This document shows positions 18,675 to 25,647 of a stretch of DNA of 51,245 nt, piece after piece. A program made the position numbers and the translations under genes. The notes beneath the pieces were generated by a model. That model had not been told where the DNA came from. It saw nothing but the letters and a program-made list of their open reading frames with translations, and did not search any database. Source of the DNA: Patescibacteria group bacterium (lineage in GTDB: Bacteria; Patescibacteriota; UBA1384; UBA12157; JAENIV01); assembly GCA_023485405.1 (NCBI GenBank), contig JAMCZU010000002.1, positions 1-51,245 on the forward strand, written 5' to 3'. Every line of letters starts with the position of its first letter. Positions within the stretch are counted from its first letter, which is position 1.

Positions 18675-18681
18675 GTTAAAT

Positions 18682-19473
18682 ATGTTTTTATCGGTTATTA
18701 TCCCGGCTTACAATGAGGAAAAGCGACTTCCAGCTACTTTGCAAAAAGTTCGGGATTATTTAGACCACCAAAATATCACCTACGAGGTGATAGTGGTTAA
18801 CGATGGTTCAACCGATGACACTTCCAAGGTGTCAGTGAGGTTAATTAAGGATTGGCCAAATTTTCGATTGATTGATAATAAAAAAAATCGGGGGAAAGGG
18901 GCGGTGGTAAAACTTGGGATACTTGAGGCCAAAGGTGATTGGCGGCTGTTTATGGATGCGGATGGGTCAACAGAAATATCAGAATTGGATAAATTCTGGC
19001 CATATGTTAAAAATTTCAAATTTCAAATTTCAAATTTCAAATCAATTTCAAAATTAGAATTTCAAAATTCGAGTTTGAATGAAAATTTATCATTTGAAAT
19101 CATCATAGGTTCAAGATATCTGGATAAAGATTCGATTAAAATTAAACAACCACTGAACCGAAGAATTGTTTCGCGGCTGGGCAATTTATTAGTGCGAATT
19201 TTATTGGGGATCAAGTCGGTTGATACTCAATGCGGGTTTAAATTGTTTTCGGCGCGCGCGACTGAAAAGATTTTCCCATTACAAACGATTACGCGTTGGG
19301 GTTTTGATATAGAAATTTTAGCCATTGCCATCAAAAAAGGTTATAAAATTAAAGAAGTGCCGGTTGATTGGCGCGATGCCGCAGGCTCACAAGTTAAAAA
19401 ATCCGCCGCTTTTAAGACTTTAAAAGAACTCATACAAATAAAGTGGAATATGTTAAAAGGGAAATACAAATAA
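18682..19473 (+). CDS. Glycosyltransferase family 2 (polyprenyl-phosphate glucose/mannose synthase-like) carrying in-frame repeats
   Basis: A 263-residue GT-A enzyme: IIPAYNEEKRL (6-16), VVNDGSTDDT (38-47), FMDADGSTE (90-98), IIGSRYL (141-147) and ITRWGFDIEIL. Between FWPYVK and FEIIIGSR, where relatives run directly on, there are about 27 extra residues (KFQISNFKSISK and so on, 111-137) encoded by an AT-rich repeat at 19011-19098. Two short palindromes also lie in frame, at 18774-18792 and 18816-18837. The frame is kept through all three, so the gene is probably still functional. It is the last gene of the glycan run. Confidence 0.85.
   Translation: MFLSVIIPAYNEEKRLPATLQKVRDYLDHQNITYEVIVVNDGSTDDTSKVSVRLIKDWPNFRLIDNKKNRGKGAVVKLGILEAKGDWRLFMDADGSTEISELDKFWPYVKNFKFQISNFKSISKLEFQNSSLNENLSFEIIIGSRYLDKDSIKIKQPLNRRIVSRLGNLLVRILLGIKSVDTQCGFKLFSARATEKIFPLQTITRWGFDIEILAIAIKKGYKIKEVPVDWRDAAGSQVKKSAAFKTLKELIQIKWNMLKGKYK
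18774..18792. repeat. Short palindrome in the GT2 gene
   Basis: TATCACCT-ACG-AGGTGATA, 8-base perfect arms. A close relative, ACATCACCT-ATG-AGGTGATGT, is intergenic at 42427-42447. Here it encodes ITYEVI, residues expected in this enzyme family, so it may be chance. Confidence 0.4.
18816..18837. repeat. 22-base palindromic word, copy 1 (in GT2 gene)
   Basis: TGACAC (18816-18821) and GTGTCA (18829-18834) form the arms, and the word continues to 18837. The same 22 bases recur exactly at 38027-38048. Here it is read in frame across the DDTSKVSV segment. Confidence 0.75.
19011..19098. repeat. AT-rich palindromic repeat, copy c (in frame in GT2 gene)
   Basis: It begins with four tandem AAATTTC units, then AAATCAATTTCAAAATT, with the same word order as copy b. 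It is translated as extra residues 111-137 of the GT2 enzyme with no frameshift or stop. Confidence 0.75.
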
Positions 19474-19483
19474 AATTTGGTAT

Positions 19484-19516
19484 AAAAAAAGCCCCCGGGA
19501 TAGAATCCTGGGGGCT
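19484..19516 (-). terminator. Rho-independent terminator of the PEP-CTERM gene
   Basis: A 12-bp stem, AGCCCCCGGGAT (19490-19501) with ATCCTGGGGGCT (19505-19516), one G-T pair and a 3-base loop. The A-run 19484-19490 gives a T-tract on the minus strand. It may also limit readthrough from the GT2 gene. Confidence 0.85.
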
Positions 19517-19536
19517 TGTAAGAATGTGTAATATTT

Positions 19537-20433
19537 CTATTGGCGGCGTCGAAGGCCGAAGCCAATGAGGCCGACGAGGCCACTTGCGAGCGCCAGCAAA
19601 CTGCCGGGCTCAGGGACAGGCGATGCTTTCCAATACAAGTCTCCTTGTTGGAAGATCGCACCAGAACCATCGGCTCCGATGAGATCCCAATCGCCGCCGT
19701 GGCCGATGACATACGGCGTATCGAGCTTTCCATTCGAGACTTTCGAGGCATAAGCTGTTATGCCATCGAACGCTACGCCCCACATCCAACCGCCACCATA
19801 GGCTATTTCTGAAAAGGCAAAATTCGTGTCTTTCCAATTACCATTGCCGGTGCCGCTATAGACATGGTAGCCTTGGTTAAGATAATCTCTGGTATTTTGG
19901 CCCACAACGAAAATATTATTGTTGGGTCCAAACGTGGCGCCAGTGATCCACCATGGTCCGGATACGCCCGCGAATGGGATATATCCTTCGGTTGTACCAT
20001 CGTGGTTAGCGCGCAGGAGGAAGCTAACTTGCATATTTCCGAACAGTACGTCGCCCGCGCTGTTTCCCGTCGGTCGGATAAGAGGGTTAATAAACTGTGC
20101 CGCTTCAGTTACATGCGTGATTGAACTGCCGTTCCAGATCGAGGCAAATCCTTGTTCGTCGTAAAACGCAACTTTGCCTCCGGCATAGTAAGGATTGCGA
20201 CCCTTGATACCGTAGGTATTCCAAGAGCCGTCGTAAGCAACTTCGCCGATGACACCACTTTTGGTGGCAAGCCATCGGGAGTTAGCGTAACTGCTGGACA
20301 TGTAGTCCAGCCCAGTTGGCGCTGTTAAAGGCGACAACTTGAACAGATTGCTTTCGCGGCCGGCGCTGGTGGTACTAGCCACCATAAGTGTCGATAAGAA
20401 CGCCAGAACTACCAGAGAAAATACCTTTTTCAT
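19537..20433 (-). CDS. PEP-CTERM sorting-domain protein, predicted secreted
   Basis: A 298-residue protein. Residues 1-24 form a signal peptide (MKKVFSLVVLAFLSTLMVAS...SAG). The middle is rich in Gly, Trp, Tyr and Asn with repeated short beta-strand-like units, possibly a beta-propeller. The tail has VPEP (273-276), a hydrophobic helix and a closing RRRQ, the full PEP-CTERM signal that exosortases recognise. No exosortase is visible in this window. Its DNA is clearly GC-richer than the neighbours, which suggests transfer. It is monocistronic, with its own consensus promoter, structured leader, AAGGAGG ribosome site (20444-20450) and terminator. Short ORFs opposite it are shadows. Confidence 0.88.
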   Translation of the reverse strand: MKKVFSLVVLAFLSTLMVASTTSAGRESNLFKLSPLTAPTGLDYMSSSYANSRWLATKSGVIGEVAYDGSWNTYGIKGRNPYYAGGKVAFYDEQGFASIWNGSSITHVTEAAQFINPLIRPTGNSAGDVLFGNMQVSFLLRANHDGTTEGYIPFAGVSGPWWITGATFGPNNNIFVVGQNTRDYLNQGYHVYSGTGNGNWKDTNFAFSEIAYGGGWMWGVAFDGITAYASKVSNGKLDTPYVIGHGGDWDLIGADGSGAIFQQGDLYWKASPVPEPGSLLALASGLVGLIGFGLRRRQ

Positions 20434-20454
20434 TGTAAATGTGCCTCCTTAGCA

Positions 20455-20515
20455 CTTGGAACAGATATAGCCTCCTTTCAGCCCGATTGCTGAAAGAAAG
20501 CTAGCCTATTCCAAG
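20455..20515 (-). promoter_or_regulatory. Long hairpin in the 5' leader of the PEP-CTERM gene
   Basis: On the transcript an outer stem CTTGGAA/TTCCAAG (20509-20515 with 20455-20461) encloses a 15-bp stem, TAGCTTTCTTTCAGC with GCTGAAAGGAGGCTA, around loop AATCGG. The stem pairs a GGAGG decoy, while the true ribosome site lies just 3' of the structure. It could be a stability element or a regulatory switch. Confidence 0.65.
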
Positions 20516-20526
20516 GCAACTAAAAT

Positions 20527-20555
20527 ATTATACCTTAAATTAAGGCATTTGTCAA
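20527..20555 (-). promoter_or_regulatory. Consensus sigma70 promoter of the PEP-CTERM gene
   Basis: TTGACA (20550-20555), exactly 17 bases, TATAAT (20527-20532). The spacer holds the perfect palindrome CCTTAATTTAAGG (20533-20545) touching the -10 box. Confidence 0.85.
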
Positions 20556-20587
20556 GGAGTATGTATGAGTATGGAGGGCTAAAAATA

Positions 20588-21286
20588 TTATCTAATTTTC
20601 ATTGAATTAATTACAATATCGTAAGCGCTACTTTCTGTAGAATCTGTTTTTAAATCAATGGTGACGATATCTTTGCTCGTGTTTTGAATGGCAGTATGAT
20701 TTCTACCACTCTTTACCCATTGAATTGCTGGTGAACCATTTAAAGTTAGCGAGTTGTAGTCCGAAATATTGTTTCTTAAAGCATAGTTTTTCAAATCTTC
20801 GTAAGGCGGAGTAGCACATGTGACAGGTGAATAATCAGTATGAACATCAGCGCTACCAGCGCTAATAATAATGGAATTATCTGAACTGTATGCTCCTTCT
20901 GTGTAGACCTCTAACCATGTAGCACCGCCTACCATAGGTGTTCCGCCCGTTCTTCTGACTAATAAATTGGAAGGATACTTAAAAGAAATTGTGATATTAC
21001 AGTCTAAGCTTCCTGTATTAGTGGAAGGAATAGTAGCTTCAAAACTTTTAGTTTCTACTGCTGGTGTTGAAGTTGCCGATGGTGTTTGATTGCCTGTCGG
21101 TGTTGTTGTCGTCCTTGCTGATGTCGACGGTGAAACTGTAGCTGATTTAGTTGGTGTTGGGCTAGTGGTGGGTGAAACAATACTTTTGTTTCCTTTGTTG
21201 TACCAATAAGTAAAGCCGCCACCCAAAACTAAAACAGTGGCTAGCACGACCCAAAGCCAAGTTCGAACTTTAATTTCGGTAGTCAT
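20588..21286 (-). CDS. Membrane-anchored protein with Ser/Thr/Pro linker and PsbP-like domain
   Basis: A 232-residue protein. A membrane segment at about 10-29 is followed by a Ser/Thr/Pro-rich linker (about 37-80), then a globular domain (about 82-232) with ISFKYPSNLLVRR and a late NSMKI block, similar in layout to PsbP-like domains. Two Cys (in LDCNI and VTCATP) could bond outside the cell. It is probably a surface or extracytoplasmic protein of unknown job. A similar but broken gene lies at 31923-32576. Confidence 0.6.
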   Translation of the reverse strand: MTTEIKVRTWLWVVLATVLVLGGGFTYWYNKGNKSIVSPTTSPTPTKSATVSPSTSARTTTTPTGNQTPSATSTPAVETKSFEATIPSTNTGSLDCNITISFKYPSNLLVRRTGGTPMVGGATWLEVYTEGAYSSDNSIIISAGSADVHTDYSPVTCATPPYEDLKNYALRNNISDYNSLTLNGSPAIQWVKSGRNHTAIQNTSKDIVTIDLKTDSTESSAYDIVINSMKIR

Positions 21287-21341
21287 ATTTTTCCTCCTCT
21301 TAAGATTAGAATACTATATATATATATCGCTTACAAGTAAT

Positions 21342-21578
21342 CTATTGTTTTCTAAGTAATTTCGTAAAATCTTCCGGTGAAATTTTAAAATCCCTGAGAA
21401 TTTGTCTTAAAAGACCTTTGCCGATATTTTCTCCCGAATGAAATGGAATAGTTGTCCAACGTCCATCAGGATGTTTCCAGACTTGATGACTACCTTTTTG
21501 TCGGTAAAAAGAAAAACCACATTTTCTAATAATTTTTGTTAGATCTTTGGCAGTTAAAGATGGTAATTTGGGAGCCAT
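21342..21578 (-). CDS. hicA: HicA-family toxin (mRNA interferase)
   Basis: A 78-residue protein of normal HicA size. The double-stranded-RNA-binding-like fold shows KIIRKCGFSFYRQKGSHQVW with catalytic-type His31 and GKGLLRQILRDFKIS. HicA toxins cleave mRNA and are silenced by HicB. It follows hicB by one base in the same operon, the antitoxin-first order. Confidence 0.88.
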   Translation of the reverse strand: MAPKLPSLTAKDLTKIIRKCGFSFYRQKGSHQVWKHPDGRWTTIPFHSGENIGKGLLRQILRDFKISPEDFTKLLRKQ

Positions 21579-21579
21579 T

Positions 21580-21783
21580 TTAAACTTTTAATTTATCTTG
21601 GGAGATAAAATCAATTCTAATTTTACGAGCTTCTAAATGAAGTTCGATTGCTTCTTGAATACGTTCTAAAGCTTCTTTGTAGGTTTTACCTTGAGTATAA
21701 CAACCTTGAATGATGGGTGTAGAAGCAACATAAAATCCGTCTTCATCTTTTTCAATAATAATAGGAAAATTATAATTAGCCAT
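21580..21783 (-). CDS. hicB: HicB-family antitoxin
   Basis: A 67-residue partial RNase H-like fold: IIIEKDEDGFYVASTPIIQGCYTQGKTYKEALERIQEAI. There is no C-terminal DNA-binding domain, so it is a short HicB that may not autoregulate by itself. On its strand a TTTACA...TATAAT promoter lies just upstream. It is the first gene of the hicBA pair. Confidence 0.85.
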   Translation of the reverse strand: MANYNFPIIIEKDEDGFYVASTPIIQGCYTQGKTYKEALERIQEAIELHLEARKIRIDFISQDKLKV

Positions 21784-21840
21784 TTTTATCTTTCTTGATT
21801 TTATTATATCGTAATTTTGCTATTTGTAAACATTATTATA

Positions 21841-21869
21841 TTGAACTTTTATCTTTTTTAAGGTATATT
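21841..21869 (+). promoter_or_regulatory. Leaderless-type promoter
   Basis: TTGAAC (21841-21846), 17 bases, TATATT (21864-21869). The ATG at 21876 is 6 bases beyond the -10 box, at the expected transcription start. Confidence 0.6.
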
Positions 21870-21875
21870 TAGATT

Positions 21876-22283
21876 ATGGAAAAATTATTTCGTCGTCGCG
21901 GAGTGCGACAATTTATTAAATTTGGTATTGTTGGCGCCTCTTCGACGGTGATTGATTGGGGGATATTTTATTTTTTAAATTTAACTTTCGGCATTTATTA
22001 TTTAACAGCTAAAGTTTTATCTTTTTCGATTGCTGTTTTTAATTCTTTTATTTGGAACCGACGCTGGACATTTCGGTCAACTGATCCTAGTCACGGTAAA
22101 GAATTTACAAAATTTCTGATTATTGCCTTAGTTGGTCTATCTCTAAATGCTTTAATAATGTATTTAGCAGTTTCAATTTTCCATACCAGAAAAATTTTTG
22201 GTTTAGCTTTTGCGACAGGAATTGTGACTTTTTGGAATTTTCTGGCTAATAAATTTTATACGTTTAAACACTCACAAGCATGA
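21876..22283 (+). CDS. GtrA-family membrane protein
   Basis: A 135-residue protein with four membrane segments. The start FIKFGIVGASSTVIDWGIFYFL, the middle NSFIWNRRWTFRS and the end FWNFLANKFYTFKH are the family's signature blocks. GtrA proteins are thought to help flip polyprenyl-phosphate sugars. It overlaps the next GT4 gene by ATGA, so both probably act in surface glycosylation. Confidence 0.9.
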   Translation: MEKLFRRRGVRQFIKFGIVGASSTVIDWGIFYFLNLTFGIYYLTAKVLSFSIAVFNSFIWNRRWTFRSTDPSHGKEFTKFLIIALVGLSLNALIMYLAVSIFHTRKIFGLAFATGIVTFWNFLANKFYTFKHSQA

Positions 22284-23386
22284 AAATAGGTATTGACGCC
22301 CGGATGTATCGGTCAACAGTGGCTGGCATCGGGCGCTATTCGCAAAATTTAATCAAGAATCTTTTAGCTCTCGATAAAAATAACGAGTATATTTTATTTA
22401 TGACTTTGGCTGATAAAAAAGAGTTTGAAAATTATTTCATTGAAAATTCATTGAAAATTGAAAATTATAAATTGAAAATTGTCGTAGTTGATATTCCACA
22501 CTTTAGCCTGGCTGAGCAGACCAAATTGCCGAAAATTTTAGAAAAAGAAAATTTAGATTTAATGCATTTTTTAAATTTTAATTATCCGATGCGATACAAA
22601 GGTAAGTTTATTACGACGATTCATGATTTAACTTTACTTTTTTATCCCCAAGCCGCCAAGGATATGAATTTGATTAAACATTTGGGGTTTCGTCTGGTGA
22701 TGAAAAAAGCTTGTCAAAATGCGACCAAAATTATTGCAGTTTCTAAAACGACCAAAAAAGATATTATTAAAAAATTTAAAGTGCCAAACGAAAAAATCGC
22801 AGTCATTTACGAAGCCGCTGACGACCCCACTTCGCTCCGCCATGTGGCGGAGCTACGAGGGGCAAGCAAAAAAAATGCTGACAAGCCAATTATTCTCTAC
22901 GTTGGTCAATTTCGTCGCCATAAAAATTTAAAAGGCTTAATCGAAGCTTATCAAATTCTAAAACAAGAATTGCCTTGTAAGTTAGTGATTTTAGGAAAGA
23001 AAGAAAACTTGAATCTTGACATTTCTTCTTTAAAAGATGATATTGTAATGCCGGGCTTTGTGTCAGATGAAGATTTAAAAATGTGGTATAAAACGGCTTC
23101 GGTTTTTGTGATGCCAAGTTTTTACGAAGGTTTTGGTTTGCCGGGGCTGGAAGCGATGATGGCTGGGACGCCGGTGGTGGCCTCTCGAACGGGATCTTTG
23201 CCAGAAATTTATCAAGATGCTGCTTTATATTTTGACCCCTTTAATTCAAGAGATATTGCTGCTAAAATTAAAGAGGTTATTATAAATAAGAATTTACATG
23301 ATAAATTAATTCAAAATGGTTTGCGAATTTCGCGTGTTTACAGTTGGAAAAAGACAGCTGAAGAAACACTCAAGCTGTACAAATAG
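22280..23386 (+). CDS. Glycosyltransferase family 4 carrying two in-frame repeat inserts
   Basis: A 368-residue GT-B enzyme: MKIGIDARMYRSTVAGIGRY at the start, ILYVGQFRRHKNLKGLI, and MPSFYEGFGLPGLEAMMAG with the EX7E pair. Residues 52-69 (NYFIENSLKIENYKLKI) come from an AT-rich repeat-like stretch (22434-22486). Residues about 183-195 (PTSLRHVAELRG) come from a GC-rich palindrome (22825-22862). Both keep the frame and fall in loops before and between core blocks, so activity may survive. Confidence 0.88.
   Translation: MKIGIDARMYRSTVAGIGRYSQNLIKNLLALDKNNEYILFMTLADKKEFENYFIENSLKIENYKLKIVVVDIPHFSLAEQTKLPKILEKENLDLMHFLNFNYPMRYKGKFITTIHDLTLLFYPQAAKDMNLIKHLGFRLVMKKACQNATKIIAVSKTTKKDIIKKFKVPNEKIAVIYEAADDPTSLRHVAELRGASKKNADKPIILYVGQFRRHKNLKGLIEAYQILKQELPCKLVILGKKENLNLDISSLKDDIVMPGFVSDEDLKMWYKTASVFVMPSFYEGFGLPGLEAMMAGTPVVASRTGSLPEIYQDAALYFDPFNSRDIAAKIKEVIINKNLHDKLIQNGLRISRVYSWKKTAEETLKLYK
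22434..22486. repeat. AT-rich word repeat, copy d (in frame in GT4 gene)
   Basis: Repeated ATTGAAAATT-type words (TCATTGAAAATT, then TTGAAAATTGAAAATT, then AAATTGAAAATTG) within the coding region. It resembles the other AT-rich copies in word use but is shorter and lacks a clear palindrome. Confidence 0.5.
22825..22862. repeat. GC-rich palindromic insert in GT4 gene
   Basis: CCCC (22825-22828) pairs with GGGG (22859-22862), and TCCGCC (22836-22841) with GGCGGA (22846-22851) around ATGT. The arms between pair imperfectly. It is GC-rich against an AT-rich gene and stays in frame. Confidence 0.65.
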
Positions 23387-23418
23387 CTTGAAAATTATTA
23401 ATATTTACGGAGGTTAAA

Positions 23419-25413
23419 ATGCCTATCGAGTCTTTATCTTATCTTATTGCTTTGGGGTCAGCCGGTTTGGCAATTATCTATGGTCTTATTTTAACTTGGC
23501 AAATTTTAAAGTCTGATCCAGGCAGTTCCCAGATGCAAGAAATTGCGGCGGCGATTCAGCAAGGAGCTAAAGCTTATCTTAATCGTCAATACAAAACCGT
23601 TGCTTGGATTGCTTTAGGGCTAGCGATTGTTTTGTATTTTGCTTTAGGTCTTAAAACAGCCACCGGTTTTTTAATTGGGGCGGTTTTATCAGCTTCAGCC
23701 GGTTATATTGGTATGAATGTGGCAGTCAGAGCCAACGTTCGGACCGCTCAAGCGGCTTCTAAAGGTTTATCGGCTGCTCTTTCAATGGCTTTTCGAGGTG
23801 GAGCGGTCACCGGTCTTTTTGTGGTTGGTTTAGGTTTGATTGGTGTCGCTGGTTTTTATCTTGTCACCAAAGATGTTTCGGCTTTAATTGGCTTAGGGTT
23901 TGGGGCATCACTTATTTCTATTTTTGCTCGTTTGGGTGGAGGAATTTATACGAAAGCGGCCGATGTCGGAGCGGATTTAGTGGGTAAAGTAGAGGCAGGT
24001 ATTCCCGAGGATGATCCTCGTAACCCAGCGGTGATTGCTGATAATGTCGGTGATAATGTTGGTGACTGTGCGGGAATGGCGGCTGATCTTTTTGAAACTT
24101 ATGCGGTGACAGCCATTGCGGTGATGCTTTTAGGATCATTAACATTTTCTTCCGATAAAGCTATTTTGTATCCTTTAGTTTTAGGTGGCGTCGCCATTTC
24201 CTCTTCAATTTTGGGAACATTTTTTGTACGATTGTCAGGCAAAAAGATCATGAATGCTTTATATAAGGGTTTATTTGCCTCAGCTATCTTGGCCGCCATT
24301 GGTTTTTATTTTGTGACAACTTATTTTATGACTGGTATTGTTGGTAGCGTCTGGAATTTATATTACGCCAGCCTGATAGGCATTGGTGTCACTTTAGGTA
24401 TGGTGGTGATTACCGAATATTATACTTCTACTAAATATCATCCAGTCAAAGCAGTGGCAGAGGCCTCCCAAAGTGGTCATGGTACTAATATTATTGCGGG
24501 ATTAGCCCTTTCAATGAAAGCAACAACCTGGCCAGTTATTTTGATCTGCGCGGCAATTTTAACTGCTTATGCTTTGGCGGGCCTTTATGGGATTGCTATT
24601 GCCGCTTTTTCGATGCTTTCAATGACTGGTATTATTGTGGCGATTGATTCTTATGGTCCGATTACCGATAACGCTGGTGGTATTGCCGAAATGGCCAAAT
24701 TACCCGAAAGCGTGCGCGCGGTGACTGACCCATTGGATGCGGTTGGCAATACGACTAAGGCTATTACTAAAGGTTATGCGATTGCTTCAGCGGGATTAGC
24801 GGCCTTAGTTCTTTTTGCTTCATACATTCAAGATTTAACCCAAACTCACGGAACGCTACCTTTTGAACTTTCAAATCCTCGTTTGCTAGTTGGTTTAATT
24901 ATTGGTGGGTTGCTGCCTTATCTTTTTGCGGCCTTTTCGATGGAAGCAGTTGGGCATGCGGCCGGTGCCGTGGTAGTCGAAGTTCGTCGTCAATTTAAGG
25001 AAATTAAAGGTTTAATGCAGGGTAATGCCAAACCTGATTATTCTAAAGCCGTTGATATTGTGACGAAATCAGCTTTAAGGCAAATGATTGTACCAGCGTT
25101 ATTACCTGTTTTGGCACCGATTGCGGTTGGGTTTATTTTAGGTCCAGTGGCTTTAGGTGGTCTTTTGGTTGGCTCGATTGTAACAGGATTATTTGTGGCT
25201 ATTTCGATGACCACGGGTGGCGCGGCTTGGGATAATGCCAAGAAATATATTGAAGAAGGAAATCTGGGTGGTAAAGGAAGTCTTGCTCATCAAGCCGCGG
25301 TTACTGGTGATACGGTCGGTGATCCTTATAAAGATACCGCTGGTCCCGCTATTAACCCAATGATTAAGATTTTAAACATCGTCGCTTTATTGATTGTTAA
25401 ATTTCTTAAATAG
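23419..25413 (+). CDS. hppA: Membrane-bound proton-translocating pyrophosphatase
   Basis: A 664-residue protein with about 15-16 membrane segments. It hydrolyses pyrophosphate and pumps H+ across the membrane. The substrate site [13 protein letters not shown] then [19 protein letters not shown] is intact, and [10 protein letters not shown] and [11 protein letters not shown] are also present. Lys447 and Thr450 in [10 protein letters not shown] match the K+-independent subclass, in which Ala is replaced by Lys. A GGAGG ribosome site precedes the ATG. It probably conserves energy from biosynthetic pyrophosphate in a cell with few respiratory genes. Confidence 0.96.
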   Translation: MPIESLSYLIALGSAGLAIIYGLILTWQILKSDPGSSQMQEIAAAIQQGAKAYLNRQYKTVAWIALGLAIVLYFALGLKTATGFLIGAVLSASAGYIGMNVAVRANVRTAQAASKGLSAALSMAFRGGAVTGLFVVGLGLIGVAGFYLVTKDVSALIGLGFGASLISIFARLGGGIYTKAADVGADLVGKVEAGIPEDDPRNPAVIADNVGDNVGDCAGMAADLFETYAVTAIAVMLLGSLTFSSDKAILYPLVLGGVAISSSILGTFFVRLSGKKIMNALYKGLFASAILAAIGFYFVTTYFMTGIVGSVWNLYYASLIGIGVTLGMVVITEYYTSTKYHPVKAVAEASQSGHGTNIIAGLALSMKATTWPVILICAAILTAYALAGLYGIAIAAFSMLSMTGIIVAIDSYGPITDNAGGIAEMAKLPESVRAVTDPLDAVGNTTKAITKGYAIASAGLAALVLFASYIQDLTQTHGTLPFELSNPRLLVGLIIGGLLPYLFAAFSMEAVGHAAGAVVVEVRRQFKEIKGLMQGNAKPDYSKAVDIVTKSALRQMIVPALLPVLAPIAVGFILGPVALGGLLVGSIVTGLFVAISMTTGGAAWDNAKKYIEEGNLGGKGSLAHQAAVTGDTVGDPYKDTAGPAINPMIKILNIVALLIVKFLK

Positions 25414-25423
25414 CTTAAAGAAT

Positions 25424-25639
25424 ATGTCAAAAGGAATTGAAGCCAGAATTAGAGAAATAGGAGAGGAAAAGACTTTGCTTGAAATTGAAAATCAGAGATT
25501 GGTTTTAAGTTCTAAGTGTCTCCCAGAAAAATCTTTAAAAGGTGGAAAACTGAAGTTATATTTGTTAAATTCTGAAGAGGGAGTTTCGGAAAAAAAATTA
25601 GCTAAAATAATTTTAGAAGAAATTTTAAATGGCAAATAA
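25424..25639 (+). CDS. Small hypothetical protein (possibly DUF3006-like)
   Basis: A 71-residue protein starting at ATG 25424; an upstream extension would overlap hppA. The layout of RIREIGEEKTLLEIENQRLVL and LPEKSLKGGKLKLYL suggests a small beta-barrel followed by a C-terminal helix (KKLAKIILEEIL), vaguely like DUF3006 proteins. It lies between hppA and vanW with a gap of 8 bases to the latter, so it is probably in an operon with VanW. Function unknown. Confidence 0.6.
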   Translation: MSKGIEARIREIGEEKTLLEIENQRLVLSSKCLPEKSLKGGKLKLYLLNSEEGVSEKKLAKIILEEILNGK

Positions 25640-25647
25640 AGGGGATA

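Noticed and set aside
19011-19050. Tandem AAATTTC units as a CRISPR or satellite
   Set aside because: Units are only 7 bases with no unique spacers, and they form part of a longer palindromic repeat read as coding sequence. No CRISPR array or cas gene is present.
19540-20164. Plus-strand ORFs opposite the PEP-CTERM gene
   Set aside because: They overlap a well-supported gene with signal peptide, sorting tail, promoter and terminator. Long antisense frames are expected in its GC-richer DNA.
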